The position numbers and the translations under genes were made by a program. Positions 42,931 through 52,397 of a stretch of DNA of 64,000 nucleotides are shown one piece after another. The notes beneath the pieces are model-generated. The model worked only from the letters and a program-made list of their open reading frames with translations. It ran no database searches and had not been told where the DNA came from. The stretch is from Arthrobacter sp. PGP41 (GTDB taxonomy: Bacteria > Actinomycetota > Actinomycetes > Actinomycetales > Micrococcaceae): positions 1,240,001 to 1,304,000 of the forward strand of contig NZ_CP026514.1 in assembly GCF_002953935.1 (NCBI RefSeq), given 5' to 3'. Positions within the stretch are counted from its first letter, which is position 1. Every line of letters starts with the position of its first letter.

Positions 42931-43731
42931 TCAGCTGCCGAAAGGCAGCCGCTGCAGCCGCTCGCCCGTCCCGGTGTTGCGCCGGCGCGATTGGGCCAGC
43001 CGGGTCAGCTCACGGTTGCGGCGTTCAGCCACGACGGCGGCAAGGTAGTCGTCCGGCCCGGTACCGGGGGGAGGGGGCGGAGCCACGTGGGCGGACAGTT
43101 CGGTGGCGATGGACAAGGCCATTTCCGAACGGGACAGGGGGGCCATCCGCGCTGCCTGGCGGAGGAACTGGGTAGCCCTGCGGGCCGTCGCATCGGGGAT
43201 CCTTCCGATATCGGCGGCGGCAGCCCACGCCTTCAGCCGCTGCGGAACGAACACCGGAACCGGCTGCTCAACGGGGACCCGCGTACGGACTGCGTAGGTT
43301 CCGGCCATGAGGTCACCCAGCCTGCGCGACTTGTCATTGAACAGCGCAACGGTCAGCGCAATCCCCCCAAAGGTCAGGTAGATCTCCAGGAATCCGGTCA
43401 GGCCGCGGATGACCGCATGCCGGAACCGGATGGCGCCGCCGTCCTCCCGAACCACCCGGAGGCCGGTGGCCAGCTTGCCCAGGGACAGGCCGCGGCTCAG
43501 CGTCTCCACCCCTACAGGAACAATCACCAGGCAAAAGACCACGCCCACCAGGATCAGGGCACGCGTAGCCGCCTCGTCGAGGCCCTCACCGGCAGCTGAC
43601 AGGCCAAACAGGATCGCCACCAGCAGGATGACGCTGAAGGCAACATCAAGGAGCAGGCCAAGGGCGCGGGTGGCAAAGGACGCCGGCCGCAGTTCCAGCA
43701 CCACGGCCTCGCCGGTGACAATCGAACTCAC
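42931..43731 (-). CDS. RDD family membrane protein
   Basis: 266 residues with the RDD domain: PASFATRALGLLLDV with the Arg-Asp pattern, further helices, and GDLMAGTYAVRTR. The C-terminal 90 residues are soluble (ATARRATQFLRQAARMAPL and on). RDD proteins may be ion or solute channels; the function here is unknown. The start is GTG 43731, because the only upstream alternative, GTG 43773, directly abuts a TAGACT -10 (43774-43779, minus strand) and would lie before the start of the mRNA. Confidence 0.8.
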   Translation of the reverse strand: MSSIVTGEAVVLELRPASFATRALGLLLDVAFSVILLVAILFGLSAAGEGLDEAATRALILVGVVFCLVIVPVGVETLSRGLSLGKLATGLRVVREDGGAIRFRHAVIRGLTGFLEIYLTFGGIALTVALFNDKSRRLGDLMAGTYAVRTRVPVEQPVPVFVPQRLKAWAAAADIGRIPDATARRATQFLRQAARMAPLSRSEMALSIATELSAHVAPPPPPGTGPDDYLAAVVAERRNRELTRLAQSRRRNTGTGERLQRLPFGS

Positions 43732-43773
43732 AGTTCTTTCCCGCTCCTCAAGGCTTTCGGTGTGGTCGCTCAC

Positions 43774-43797
43774 AGTCTAGTGCGGTAGCGCTAGGCT
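43774..43797. promoter_or_regulatory. Closely packed divergent promoters for RDD and SpoIIM-like genes
   Basis: TAGACT on the minus strand (43779-43774) and TAGGCT on the plus strand (43792-43797) are 12 bp apart. The polymerase footprints would overlap, so the two promoters should compete. Confidence 0.55.
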
Positions 43798-43803
43798 GGT
43801 CCC

Positions 43804-44796
43804 GTGGATATGGACGCCTTTTCCGCCGTCAACGCGGACAAGTGGGCACGGCTGCATGAGCTTGCCTCCAAGGGCAGGCTCAGCGGCCGCGAGGCCGATG
43901 AACTGCTGGCGCTGTACCAGTCCACGTCGGCGCACCTGTCCCTGATCCGCTCGGTCGCCCCCGAAAGCGGGCTCTCCGCCTCCCTGTCCGCCACCCTCGC
44001 GCAGGCGAGGACCCGGTTCACCGGCGCGCGGTCCAACCCCATGGCGGACCTGGCACGGTTCTTCGTGGTGGCACTTCCGGCGGCGTTCTACCGCCTGACC
44101 TGGCTCACGCTTGCCTGCGGCGCGGCCTTCACCCTCATCGGTGCGGCGTACGCACTCTGGATTGGCACGTCCCCGGAAGCGCTGCGGGCAGTGGCGTCCG
44201 AGGCCGCGGCCCGGCAGTACGTCGAGGAAGACTTCATCAACTACTATTCCGAAAACCCGGCTGCGTCCTTCGCAGGCGCCGTGTGGACCAACAACGCCTG
44301 GATCAGTGCGCAGGCTGTCGCGTTGGGGATTACGGGCTTCTGGGTTCCGATGATCCTCTTCAGCAATGCCCAGGGCGTGGGGGTCGCCGCCGGTATTTTT
44401 GCCGCCGCAGGCAAAACCGACGTTTTCTTCAGCTATATCCTGCCGCACGGCCTGATGGAACTCACCGCAGTCTTCATCGCCTGTGCCGCCGGCCTGCGGA
44501 TCTTCTGGGCGATGGTTTCACCAGGCGCGAGGACCAGGGGCAGGGCGGTGGCCGAGGAGGGCAGGTCCCTGATCACCGTGGCCCTTGGCCTGGTCCTGGT
44601 GTTGTTTGTCTCCGGGCTGGTGGAAGGATTTGTCACTCCCAGCGCGCTGCCGGTGTGGGCCAAGATTGCCATCGGCGCCGCAGTTTTGGCTGCCTACTGG
44701 CTCTACGTGCTGAAGTGCGGCAGGCCGGCGTACCTGGCCGGAGAACGCGGGGACCTCCGGCGTGAGGACGCGGGCTACCCGGAAATCGCTGCCTGA
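43804..44796 (+). CDS. Stage II sporulation protein M-like membrane protein
   Basis: 330 residues of the SpoIIM/DUF95 family, with about six membrane segments: the N-terminal soluble part, YRLTWLTLACGAAFTLIGAAY, WVPMILFSNAQGVGVAAGIFA, and a FFSYILPHGLMELTAVFIACAAG stretch characteristic of the family. In spore formers SpoIIM aids septal peptidoglycan hydrolysis; non-sporulating actinobacteria keep such proteins, often beside RDD and MoxR/DUF58 genes. GTG start 6 nt after TAGGCT. Divergent from the RDD gene, a common pairing. Confidence 0.85.
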   Translation: MDMDAFSAVNADKWARLHELASKGRLSGREADELLALYQSTSAHLSLIRSVAPESGLSASLSATLAQARTRFTGARSNPMADLARFFVVALPAAFYRLTWLTLACGAAFTLIGAAYALWIGTSPEALRAVASEAAARQYVEEDFINYYSENPAASFAGAVWTNNAWISAQAVALGITGFWVPMILFSNAQGVGVAAGIFAAAGKTDVFFSYILPHGLMELTAVFIACAAGLRIFWAMVSPGARTRGRAVAEEGRSLITVALGLVLVLFVSGLVEGFVTPSALPVWAKIAIGAAVLAAYWLYVLKCGRPAYLAGERGDLRREDAGYPEIAA

Positions 44797-44920
44797 ATCG
44801 TTGTAATCCGACCGGGGTGGTTCCTCGCCCAGCCGAAGGCGCGGACGGTAGGCTCGTCAACAGGTAAAGCGCGCCTGCTGACCCCGGCCCGGCGCGGACA
44901 TTCGACGGAAGTGACCTGCT

Positions 44921-46090
44921 GTGAAAGACGAAACACCGGCCCGCGCCAAAAGCCCGGAGCCGCAGCCGGAACCGCTCCTGGATACCTCCCGGGACTCCGA
45001 CGAGCCTGCGTTTTCCTGGCTGACCCAGGGTAGCGGCTCCAATGCAGCCAGCGATTCCAACGGAACATCCGGGTCCTCGCCCGCCCCGGCCTCCGCGGCC
45101 CCCGTCCCATCCACAGCTGACGGTTCCGCCGCTCCCGCCGCCACCGCTGGGACAAAGGGCACCGGTTCCGCAGGCGATGAACAAGCCAAGCCAAGGGTCC
45201 CGGAAGGCGCCGGCCGGCCTGAGACCCGGGCGGACCGGAAAGCAGCCGAAGCTGCCGCCGACCCCGACGGCGGGGGCAGTTCCCCGGTATTCAGGGAGCC
45301 CCTTGCCACATCCGCTCTGCAGGTCCGCCCGCCGGAGGAGGAAGTGGAGCGCCGCAATGCCCAGCGGGAAAGTGCCGCGAACGCCAAGCCGGTGGCGCCG
45401 CGCGTCATTCAGGTGTTGCTTGCGATATTCTTCCCGGTGATCCTGCTGATCCTGGCTGTCCGGGCGGTGACCAGTCCGCTGTTCCTATGGGTTGAATACA
45501 ACCGCCCCGGATTCCCCGGCGACGGGTACGGGTTCAGCACGGACGACCGGATGACCTACGGCTCCTATGCAGTGGATTACCTCAGCAACTGGTCCGGCCC
45601 GCGCTACCTGGGAGACCTGGTGCACCGCGGCGGCGAGAAGCTTTTCAAGGACGGCGAAGTCAGCCACATGGCGGACGTCAAACTGGTGATCCTCTCAACC
45701 TTCGGCGCAGGTGCCCTGCTGCTCCTGCTGGGCCTCATCGCCGTCCTCTACCTCCGCAAGCGAAGCACCGGGGGCGTCCGGCGGGGACTTTTCGCCGGTT
45801 CCCTTGTCACCCTGGTCCTCATTCTGGGCCTCGGGACGCTGGCGTTCCTGGGCTGGCAGCAGTTCTTTACCGAGTTCCACCGGATCTTCTTCGCCGATGG
45901 GACTTGGACCTTCAGCATGGATGACACCCTGATCCGGCTGTTCCCGGGCCAGTTCTGGATAGATGCCGGCATGGTGATCGCCGCCCTGGTCCTGCTGACG
46001 TCGCTCCTGACGCTCATCCTCACCTGGCCCACCCGCCGGCGGCGTGGACTGGTGAAGGACGAACCGGCTCCGGCGGCAGGCCAGGAGTAG
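44921..46090 (+). CDS. DUF1461 (TIGR01906) integral membrane protein
   Basis: 389 residues. A low-complexity cytoplasmic N-terminus of about 160 residues (Ser/Ala/Pro/Gly-rich) precedes the TIGR01906 domain: helix 1 near 163, then the exported segment EYNRPGFPGDGYGFSTDDR and ELSHM-like GEVSHMADVKLV, and four more helices. The function is unknown. In relatives this domain is a compact membrane protein, so the long disordered tail is unusual. GTG start with GGAAG 8 nt upstream; TAGGCT at 44849-44854 gives a leader of about 60 nt. Confidence 0.8.
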   Translation: MKDETPARAKSPEPQPEPLLDTSRDSDEPAFSWLTQGSGSNAASDSNGTSGSSPAPASAAPVPSTADGSAAPAATAGTKGTGSAGDEQAKPRVPEGAGRPETRADRKAAEAAADPDGGGSSPVFREPLATSALQVRPPEEEVERRNAQRESAANAKPVAPRVIQVLLAIFFPVILLILAVRAVTSPLFLWVEYNRPGFPGDGYGFSTDDRMTYGSYAVDYLSNWSGPRYLGDLVHRGGEKLFKDGEVSHMADVKLVILSTFGAGALLLLLGLIAVLYLRKRSTGGVRRGLFAGSLVTLVLILGLGTLAFLGWQQFFTEFHRIFFADGTWTFSMDDTLIRLFPGQFWIDAGMVIAALVLLTSLLTLILTWPTRRRRGLVKDEPAPAAGQE

Positions 46091-46144
46091 GCAGGACAGG
46101 ATCGCCGTCCGGGCAACCGGCTCCACGCAGCCGGGCCGGCGGGC

Positions 46145-47974
46145 TCAGGCGTACAGCCTGGCGATTTCGTCGCCGTAGTCACGAACAACCGCGGCACGCT
46201 TCAGTTTGAGGGAGGGGGTCAGGTGCCCCGACTCCACGGTAAACCGGGCGTCGAGGAGCGAGAAGCTCCGGATGGACTCGGCTTTGGATACCAGCAGGTT
46301 CGCCTGGTCCACCGCATCCTGGACTGCCGCGAGGACGTCCGGGTCCTTGGTCGCGTCGCTGGCCGCCAGGGCGGGCAGGCCCCGTTCCGAGCGCCAGTTG
46401 TCCACGCCCTCGGGGTCGAGGGTGACCAGCGCGGAGACGAAGGGTTTCCCATCGCCCACCACCACGGCATGCGCCACCAGCGGATGCGAACGGATCTTTT
46501 CCTCCAGCGGGCCCGGCGCCACATTCTTGCCGCCCGCTGTGACCAGGAGGTCCTTCTTACGGCCCGTCACGGTGAGGAATCCCTGCGGATCCAGTTCCCC
46601 GAGGTCGCCGGTCCGGAAAAACCCGTCAACGAAAGCCTCGGCATTCGCGGCCTGGTTGGCATGGTAGCCCTTGAAGACGCCAATCCCCTTGACCAGGATT
46701 TCACCGTCTTGCGCTACACGGATGGTGGTGCCGGGGATGGGTATTCCCACTGAGCCCACCCGGGTGCGCGAGGGAGTGTTGGCGGTGCACGGCGCCGTGG
46801 TTTCGGTCAGCCCGTAGCCTTCCAGTACCGGGATGCCGGCACCCCGGAAGAAGTGGGCGTCCTCAAGGGCCAGCGGACTTGCCCCGGATACCGTATACCC
46901 CACCTGCCCGCCCAGGGCCTGTCGAAGGCGGGGATACAGCAGCCGGTCAAAGATTCCACGGCGGACCCGGCACAGCAGCCCGGGACCGCTGCCCTTCCCG
47001 CGGTTCCGCTTATCCTCCTCCTGCGAGAATTCGATGGCCGCGGCCGAGGCGGCCCGGAAGAGCCAGGCCTTGCCCGCCAGGGCAGCCTTGTGGGCGGCGC
47101 TGGCCCTGACTTTTTCGAAGATCCGCGGCACCACCAGCAGGAAAGTGGGCCGGTAGCTGCGCAGGTCCTCGAGGAGCTGGGCGGCTCCCGGTGTATGGCC
47201 CAGGGTGGCCCCGGCGGAGAGGCACACCACCTGCACGGCACGGGCAAGGACATGGGCCAGCGGCAGGAACATCAGGGTGCGGGCCTGGTCCTGCAGCAGC
47301 AGTTCCGGAAGGAACGCCACGATGTTCTTCGCCACCAGGGCGAAGTTTCCGTGCGTGATCTCGCAGCCCTTGGGATTTCCCGTGGTGCCTGAGGTGTACA
47401 CCAGGGACGCGACGTCGTCCAGGCCGGCGCGGCTGCGGTGCCGCTCGAGCTCCGCGTCGGTAACCCCGGCGCCGGCAGCGGCGAGGCTGGCAAGGTCCGG
47501 CGCTTCGCCGTCGTAATCCATCCGCACGACGTTGACCAGCCGGTCCCGGAGCAGGGAGGAGCCGGCGAGCACATTGGTGACAAGGTCCACCGTGGCCCGG
47601 TCCCCGGCAAAAACGCGGCGCACGCCGGCGTCCTGCATGATCCACTCCACCTGGCGTGCGGAGGATGTCTCGTAGATGGGGACCGTCACGCCGCCGGCAA
47701 ACCAGATGGCGAAATCGACCAGGGTCCATTCGTAGGAGGTGGGGGACATCACGGCCACGGCGTCGCCCGGCTCGATGCCGCCGGCGATCAGGCCCTTGGC
47801 CAGGGCACTGACATCCTGCAGGAACTTGTGTGCTGTGACGTCAACCCACCCGTTGGGTCCCTTCCTGCGGTACAGGGCGTGGGCAGGGTTGGCCGCATGC
47901 TGCTCCAGCAGCAGGTCAGTGACGTTGCTGGCGGCGTCAAGCTCAACCAGCAGTTCGGTGCTCGCTTCTCTCAC
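46145..47974 (-). CDS. Long-chain fatty acid-CoA ligase
   Basis: Activates fatty acids to acyl-CoA through an acyl-adenylate. The 609 residues contain the AMP-binding motif YTSGTTGNPKG at 193-203, VLEGYGLTETTAP, GDLGELDPQGFLTVTGRKKD, and a C-terminal lysine region (LTPSLKLKRAAVV), all of FadD15-like actinobacterial ligases. GTG 47974 follows GGAGA by about 6 nt. The longer in-frame version has no ribosome-binding site. It may feed beta-oxidation or membrane-lipid remodelling. Confidence 0.92.
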   Translation of the reverse strand: MREASTELLVELDAASNVTDLLLEQHAANPAHALYRRKGPNGWVDVTAHKFLQDVSALAKGLIAGGIEPGDAVAVMSPTSYEWTLVDFAIWFAGGVTVPIYETSSARQVEWIMQDAGVRRVFAGDRATVDLVTNVLAGSSLLRDRLVNVVRMDYDGEAPDLASLAAAGAGVTDAELERHRSRAGLDDVASLVYTSGTTGNPKGCEITHGNFALVAKNIVAFLPELLLQDQARTLMFLPLAHVLARAVQVVCLSAGATLGHTPGAAQLLEDLRSYRPTFLLVVPRIFEKVRASAAHKAALAGKAWLFRAASAAAIEFSQEEDKRNRGKGSGPGLLCRVRRGIFDRLLYPRLRQALGGQVGYTVSGASPLALEDAHFFRGAGIPVLEGYGLTETTAPCTANTPSRTRVGSVGIPIPGTTIRVAQDGEILVKGIGVFKGYHANQAANAEAFVDGFFRTGDLGELDPQGFLTVTGRKKDLLVTAGGKNVAPGPLEEKIRSHPLVAHAVVVGDGKPFVSALVTLDPEGVDNWRSERGLPALAASDATKDPDVLAAVQDAVDQANLLVSKAESIRSFSLLDARFTVESGHLTPSLKLKRAAVVRDYGDEIARLYA

Positions 47975-48041
47975 AACAGGTCTCCGTTTCCGCTGCCACG
48001 CCGCGGCAGCGGCTCCGTTGGGGGTCTGATGCCATCCTGCC

Positions 48042-49760
48042 CTAGATCCAGGACGGCATCCACATCCGGACTTTCCAGTCCTCGTACGGAATGGTTTCGG
48101 CAGCCCAGACAGGATAGAAGAAGGCCGACAGGAGGACTGCGGCAGCGACAAAAAGGGCAACCAGGTAGAGCCCCGAACGGCGGCGCCAGGGCGGGTCGGC
48201 TGCCCTGCCCAGGACGAGCCCCAGGCAGTACGTCAGGGCCAGGATGAGGAACGGTTCAAAGGACACCGCGTAGAAGTAGAACATGGTCCGTTCGGGGTAC
48301 AGGAACCACGGCAGGTATCCCGCGGCCACGCCGGCCAGCACCGCACCGGCGCGCCAGTCCCGGCGCCCGGCCCACCAGAACAGGAGGACCACCAGGGATA
48401 CGGCTGCACCCCACCAGATCAGGGGGTTTCCCACGGACAGGATCGCGGAAGTGCATTTTTCCACAGCACAGCCGGGCGTGCCCTGTTGGGGCGATTCGTA
48501 AAAGAACGACGTCGGCCTGCCGAGCACCAGCCAGCTCCAGGCAGATGCCTCGTACGGGTGCTCCGAACCCAGGCCCTGGTGGAACGTGTAGGCCTCCCGG
48601 TGATAGTGGGCCAGCGAGCGGACAGAGTCTGGCAGCCAGCCCCACTCGGCGGAGGGGTTGCCCTCGGCCCACCGGCGGAAGTACGCATTTTCGGACCGGA
48701 ACCAGCCTGTCCACGCGGCCGCGTAGACGACACCGGCCACTGGAACCGTGCTGAGGAATGCCGGGATGCCGTCCTTGATGACGCCCCCGCTGATCCAGCC
48801 GCGGATGCCTGCCACCCGCCGGGCGTTTAGGTCCCACAGGACGGTGAGGAGTCCAAACCCGGCCAGGAAAAACAGGCCGGACCATTTGGTCCCGACGGCG
48901 AGCCCCAGGCAGGCTCCTGCCGTTACCCGCCACCAGCGGACGCCCAGCCAGGGGCCGGAGAGCAGGTGGTCCGCCGTGGGGATGCCTCCGTTTCCTGCGG
49001 CAGCCCGGGCCAGCCGGACCGCGAGCCGGCGCCGGCCGTCATCCCGGTCAAGCAGCAGGGCGCCAAACGCGGCGAGAACCCAGAACATAAGGAAGATGTC
49101 CAGGAGCGAGGTCCGGGACATCACCAGGTGGTGGCCGTCCACGGCCAGCAGGAGTCCTGCGGCTCCCGCCAGCGAAAGGGAGCGGAACAGCTTCAGGGCG
49201 ATCAGCGACAGCAGCAGGATGGACAAGGTGCCGGTCAGTGCGGCGGAGAAGCGCCACCCAAACGGGTTGTCAGGGCCGAAAAGCCACATACCTGCCGTGA
49301 TCATCCACTTGCCCACGGGCGGATGGACCACGTACTCGGGGGAGTCCAGCAGCACTCCGGGGTTTCCGGAGTTGAATGCGTCATTGGCCTTGTCCGGCCA
49401 GCTGCGTTCGTAGCCGCTGACCAGGTAGGAATACGCGTCCTTCACGTAGTACGTTTCGTCAAAGACCAGCTTGGGCGGGGCCTCGAGCCGGACAAAGCGC
49501 AGGATCCCGCCGACGAGGGCAGTCAGGACGGGAACCAGCAGGAGCCACAGCCGGAGCGACGGCGGGTAGTCGCGCCACGTTTGGACGCTTCCGAGGAGCC
49601 TGGCTGTGAGGGATTCCGCCGTGAACGCCTCCGCCGGGCGGCTGACCCACGGCCGTTGTGCGGTACTCCCCGGACTGCCTGGTGTCCCCCCTGCTTCCCT
49701 GCCTGCTGCAGTGGGGGCGGCGTGTCCGGTCCCGCCCGGCCGCGTCGAGGTCTGCGTCAC
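48042..49760 (-). CDS. pmt: Protein O-mannosyltransferase (PMT, GT39)
   Basis: Transfers mannose from polyprenyl-phosphomannose to exported proteins. The 572 residues have about ten membrane segments and the PMT motifs: KLVFDETYYVKDAYSYL (catalytic Asp-Glu in the first loop), VVHPPVGKWMI, SRTSLLDIFLMFW and YPERTMFYFYAVSFEPFL. The start is GTG 49760, 7 nt after TAGCAT (49768-49773, minus strand); ATG 49769 overlaps that box. Divergent from rsmI, as in M. tuberculosis. ManA in this window could supply its mannose. Confidence 0.9.
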   Translation of the reverse strand: MTQTSTRPGGTGHAAPTAAGREAGGTPGSPGSTAQRPWVSRPAEAFTAESLTARLLGSVQTWRDYPPSLRLWLLLVPVLTALVGGILRFVRLEAPPKLVFDETYYVKDAYSYLVSGYERSWPDKANDAFNSGNPGVLLDSPEYVVHPPVGKWMITAGMWLFGPDNPFGWRFSAALTGTLSILLLSLIALKLFRSLSLAGAAGLLLAVDGHHLVMSRTSLLDIFLMFWVLAAFGALLLDRDDGRRRLAVRLARAAAGNGGIPTADHLLSGPWLGVRWWRVTAGACLGLAVGTKWSGLFFLAGFGLLTVLWDLNARRVAGIRGWISGGVIKDGIPAFLSTVPVAGVVYAAAWTGWFRSENAYFRRWAEGNPSAEWGWLPDSVRSLAHYHREAYTFHQGLGSEHPYEASAWSWLVLGRPTSFFYESPQQGTPGCAVEKCTSAILSVGNPLIWWGAAVSLVVLLFWWAGRRDWRAGAVLAGVAAGYLPWFLYPERTMFYFYAVSFEPFLILALTYCLGLVLGRAADPPWRRRSGLYLVALFVAAAVLLSAFFYPVWAAETIPYEDWKVRMWMPSWI

Positions 49761-49767
49761 GAGCCCC

Positions 49768-49809
49768 ATGCTACCGTTTGCGGCCGGTAGTCCTCCGCAG
49801 CAGTAGGCT
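49768..49809. promoter_or_regulatory. Divergent leaderless promoters of pmt and rsmI
   Basis: TAGCAT on the minus strand (49773-49768, 7 nt from the pmt GTG) and TAGGCT on the plus strand (49804-49809, 6 nt from the rsmI GTG). Confidence 0.6.
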
Positions 49810-49815
49810 GGTGGC

Positions 49816-50691
49816 GTGGACCCTAACCCCAGCACCATTCCAGATTCCGGCCCGGCAACTCCCGGGCGCATCGTGCTTGCCGCCACTCCAATCGGCAACA
49901 CCGGGGACGCTTCCGCAAGGCTGGTGGAACTGCTGGGAACCGCTGACATCGTGGCCGCCGAGGACACCCGCCGGCTGCACCGCCTGGTCCAGAGCCTGGG
50001 CGTGACCGTGGCCGGACGGATTATCAGCTACCACGAGCACAACGAGGCCACCAAGACCGCCGAGCTGCTGGCGCAGGTGCAGGCAGGAAGCACCCTGGTC
50101 ATGGTTACGGACGCCGGGATGCCCTCGGTCTCGGACCCTGGTTTCCGACTGGTTGAAGGGGCGGTCGCTGCAGGCCTCACCGTGACGGCGGTTCCGGGGC
50201 CGTCGGCGGTACTCACCGCCCTGGCATTGTCCGGCCTGCCCACGGACCGCTTCTGCTTTGAGGGGTTCCTTCCGCGGAAGGCCGGTGAGAGGGCGTCGCG
50301 GCTGGCCGAACTTGCGGGGGAGCGCAGGACCATGGTGTTCTTCGAGGCACCGCACCGGCTGGAGGTGATGCTCCGGGCGGTGCGCGAACGGTTCGGACCG
50401 GACCGTCCCGTCGCCGTCTGCCGTGAACTGACCAAAACATATGAAGAGGTCATCCGCGGCACGCTCAGTGAACTATTGGTGTGGGCGGAAAGCACGGAGA
50501 TCAGGGGCGAGATCGCCGTTGTCCTGGGCGGGGCGCCGGAAAAGGCTCCCGGCACGCCGGAGGACCATGTGGCCGCCGTGAACGAACTCGTGGCCCAGGG
50601 CATCCGGCTCAAGGAAGCGGTGGCAGCGGTGGCCGAGGACGTCCGGGTGAGCAAGCGGGAACTGTACTCCGCCGTGCTGGCGGCCCGCTGA
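49816..50691 (+). CDS. rsmI: 16S rRNA (cytidine-1402-2'-O)-methyltransferase RsmI
   Basis: Methylates the ribose of C1402 in the decoding centre, using SAM. The 291 residues belong to the tetrapyrrole-methylase fold: LAATPIGNTGDASARLVELL with the ATPIGN motif, AEDTRRLHRLVQ, YHEHNE, MVTDAGMPSVSDPGFRLVE and PGPSAVLTALALSGLP. GTG start 6 nt after TAGGCT, which marks a leaderless transcript. In mycobacteria it is followed by metG and tatD; here other genes intervene. Confidence 0.94.
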   Translation: MDPNPSTIPDSGPATPGRIVLAATPIGNTGDASARLVELLGTADIVAAEDTRRLHRLVQSLGVTVAGRIISYHEHNEATKTAELLAQVQAGSTLVMVTDAGMPSVSDPGFRLVEGAVAAGLTVTAVPGPSAVLTALALSGLPTDRFCFEGFLPRKAGERASRLAELAGERRTMVFFEAPHRLEVMLRAVRERFGPDRPVAVCRELTKTYEEVIRGTLSELLVWAESTEIRGEIAVVLGGAPEKAPGTPEDHVAAVNELVAQGIRLKEAVAAVAEDVRVSKRELYSAVLAAR

Positions 50692-50717
50692 CGGTCCCCG
50701 CAAACGATGCCTGGTCC

Positions 50718-50735
50718 GCTGTGCAGCTGCACAGC
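50718..50735. promoter_or_regulatory. Perfect 18-bp palindrome upstream of the SSADH gene
   Basis: GCTGTGCAGCTGCACAGC is an uninterrupted palindrome, 27 bp after the rsmI stop and 142 bp before the dehydrogenase GTG. Size and symmetry fit a homodimeric repressor site. A weak TAGTCT (50792-50797) further downstream could be the -10. Confidence 0.5.
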
Positions 50736-50877
50736 AGCGCCATGATGCGGCAGTGCGCAACGGCGTAGACCAGCCGGAAGCCGCCGCAGTAGTCTGGCAG
50801 TAATCCAGCCTGTATGGGCCGGTCACTCCGGCCGCTGCCGATCGGGCTGCACCAACCCAACTGACGAGGGAGTCATC

Positions 50878-52377
50878 GTGACTGTCACTGCACAGCCGGC
50901 CGTTTCCGCAGACCGCGAAAGCGCCCTTCTGGCCTCTGTCCCCACTGGCCTGCTCATCAACGGCGAATGGCGCGATGCCATGTCCGGGAAGACCTTCGAC
51001 GTCGAAGATCCCGCCACCGGCAAGGTGCTGCTGAGCCTTGCCGACGCCGGACCCGAGGACGGTGCCGCAGCCCTGGATGCCGCCGCCGCCGCGCAGGAGT
51101 CCTGGGCTAAGGTGCCCCCGCGCGAACGGGGCGAGATCCTCCGCCGCGCGTTCGAGCTCGTCACCGAACGCGCCGAGGACTTCGCGCTGCTGATGACCAT
51201 GGAGATGGGCAAGCCGCTGGCGGAAGCGCGCGGCGAGGTCACCTACGGCGCAGAGTTCCTGCGCTGGTTCTCGGAGGAAGCTGTCCGGGCCTTCGGCCGC
51301 TACTCGGTGTCTCCGGACGGCAAGTCGCGCCTGCTGGTGACCAAGAAGCCGGTGGGCCCGTGCCTGCTGATCACGCCGTGGAACTTCCCGCTGGCCATGG
51401 CAACCCGCAAGATCGCCCCGGCCGTCGCTGCAGGCTGCACCATGGTCCTGAAGTCTGCGAACCTTACCCCGCTGACCTCCCAGCTGTTCGCCGCCGTCAT
51501 GATGGAAGCCGGCCTGCCCGCCGGTGTCCTGAACGTCATTCCCACCTCGACCGCTGGTGCCACTACCGGCCCCCTGATCAAGGATTCCCGGCTCCGGAAG
51601 CTCTCCTTCACCGGGTCCACCGAGGTGGGCCGCCGCCTGCTCTCCGATGCCTCCGGAACCGTCCTGCGCACCTCCATGGAACTCGGCGGCAACGCCCCGT
51701 TCCTGGTCTTCGAGGACGCTGACCTGGATGCCGCCGTTGCCGGGGCGATGCTCGCCAAGCTCCGCAACATGGGCGAGGCCTGCACTGCAGCGAACCGCTT
51801 TATCGTGCATGAGTCCATCGCCGCCGCGTTCGCGGAAAAGTTCGCGGCGAAAATGAAGGACATGACCACCGCCCGCGGGACCGAGCCGGAGTCCAAGGTG
51901 GGCCCGCTGATTGACGCCAAGAGCCGGGACAAGGTCCATGAACTCGTCTCCGATGCTGTTGCCTCAGGCGCCAAAGCCATCCTGGGCGGCGGGCCGGTGG
52001 AGGGTCCGGGCTACTTCTACCAGCCCACCATCCTTTCCGGGGTTACCGAGGGCACGCGCATCCTGTCCGAGGAAATCTTCGGCCCCGTGGCCCCGATCAT
52101 CACATTCAGCAGCGAGGACGACGCCGTGCGCCTGGCCAACAACACCGAATACGGGCTGGTGGCCTACGTCTTCACCAAGGACCTGAACCGCGGCATCCGG
52201 ATGGGCGAGCGCCTTGAGACCGGCATGCTTGGCCTGAACGCCGGCGTCATTTCAAACGCGGCTGCCCCGTTCGGCGGTGTCAAGCAGTCCGGCCTGGGAC
52301 GCGAGGGCGGCCTTGAAGGCATCGAGGAGTACCTCTACACGCAGTACATCGGCATCGCCGACCCCTACGCCGGATAA
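50878..52377 (+). CDS. gabD: Succinate-semialdehyde dehydrogenase (NAD(P)+)
   Basis: Oxidises succinic semialdehyde to succinate, closing the GABA shunt or bypassing 2-oxoglutarate dehydrogenase. An aldehyde dehydrogenase of 499 residues: cofactor motif ITPWNFPLAMATRKIAPA, FTGSTEVGR, the catalytic Glu in MELGGNAP and the catalytic Cys in GEACTAANR (usually GQxC). C-terminal FGGVKQSGLGREGG. Substrate assignment rests on similarity to actinobacterial GabD enzymes. GTG start behind GAGGGAG (50864-50870). No GABA transaminase gene is adjacent. Confidence 0.88.
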   Translation: MTVTAQPAVSADRESALLASVPTGLLINGEWRDAMSGKTFDVEDPATGKVLLSLADAGPEDGAAALDAAAAAQESWAKVPPRERGEILRRAFELVTERAEDFALLMTMEMGKPLAEARGEVTYGAEFLRWFSEEAVRAFGRYSVSPDGKSRLLVTKKPVGPCLLITPWNFPLAMATRKIAPAVAAGCTMVLKSANLTPLTSQLFAAVMMEAGLPAGVLNVIPTSTAGATTGPLIKDSRLRKLSFTGSTEVGRRLLSDASGTVLRTSMELGGNAPFLVFEDADLDAAVAGAMLAKLRNMGEACTAANRFIVHESIAAAFAEKFAAKMKDMTTARGTEPESKVGPLIDAKSRDKVHELVSDAVASGAKAILGGGPVEGPGYFYQPTILSGVTEGTRILSEEIFGPVAPIITFSSEDDAVRLANNTEYGLVAYVFTKDLNRGIRMGERLETGMLGLNAGVISNAAAPFGGVKQSGLGREGGLEGIEEYLYTQYIGIADPYAG

Positions 52378-52397
52378 CACTTTCGGCTGGCGGCCGG

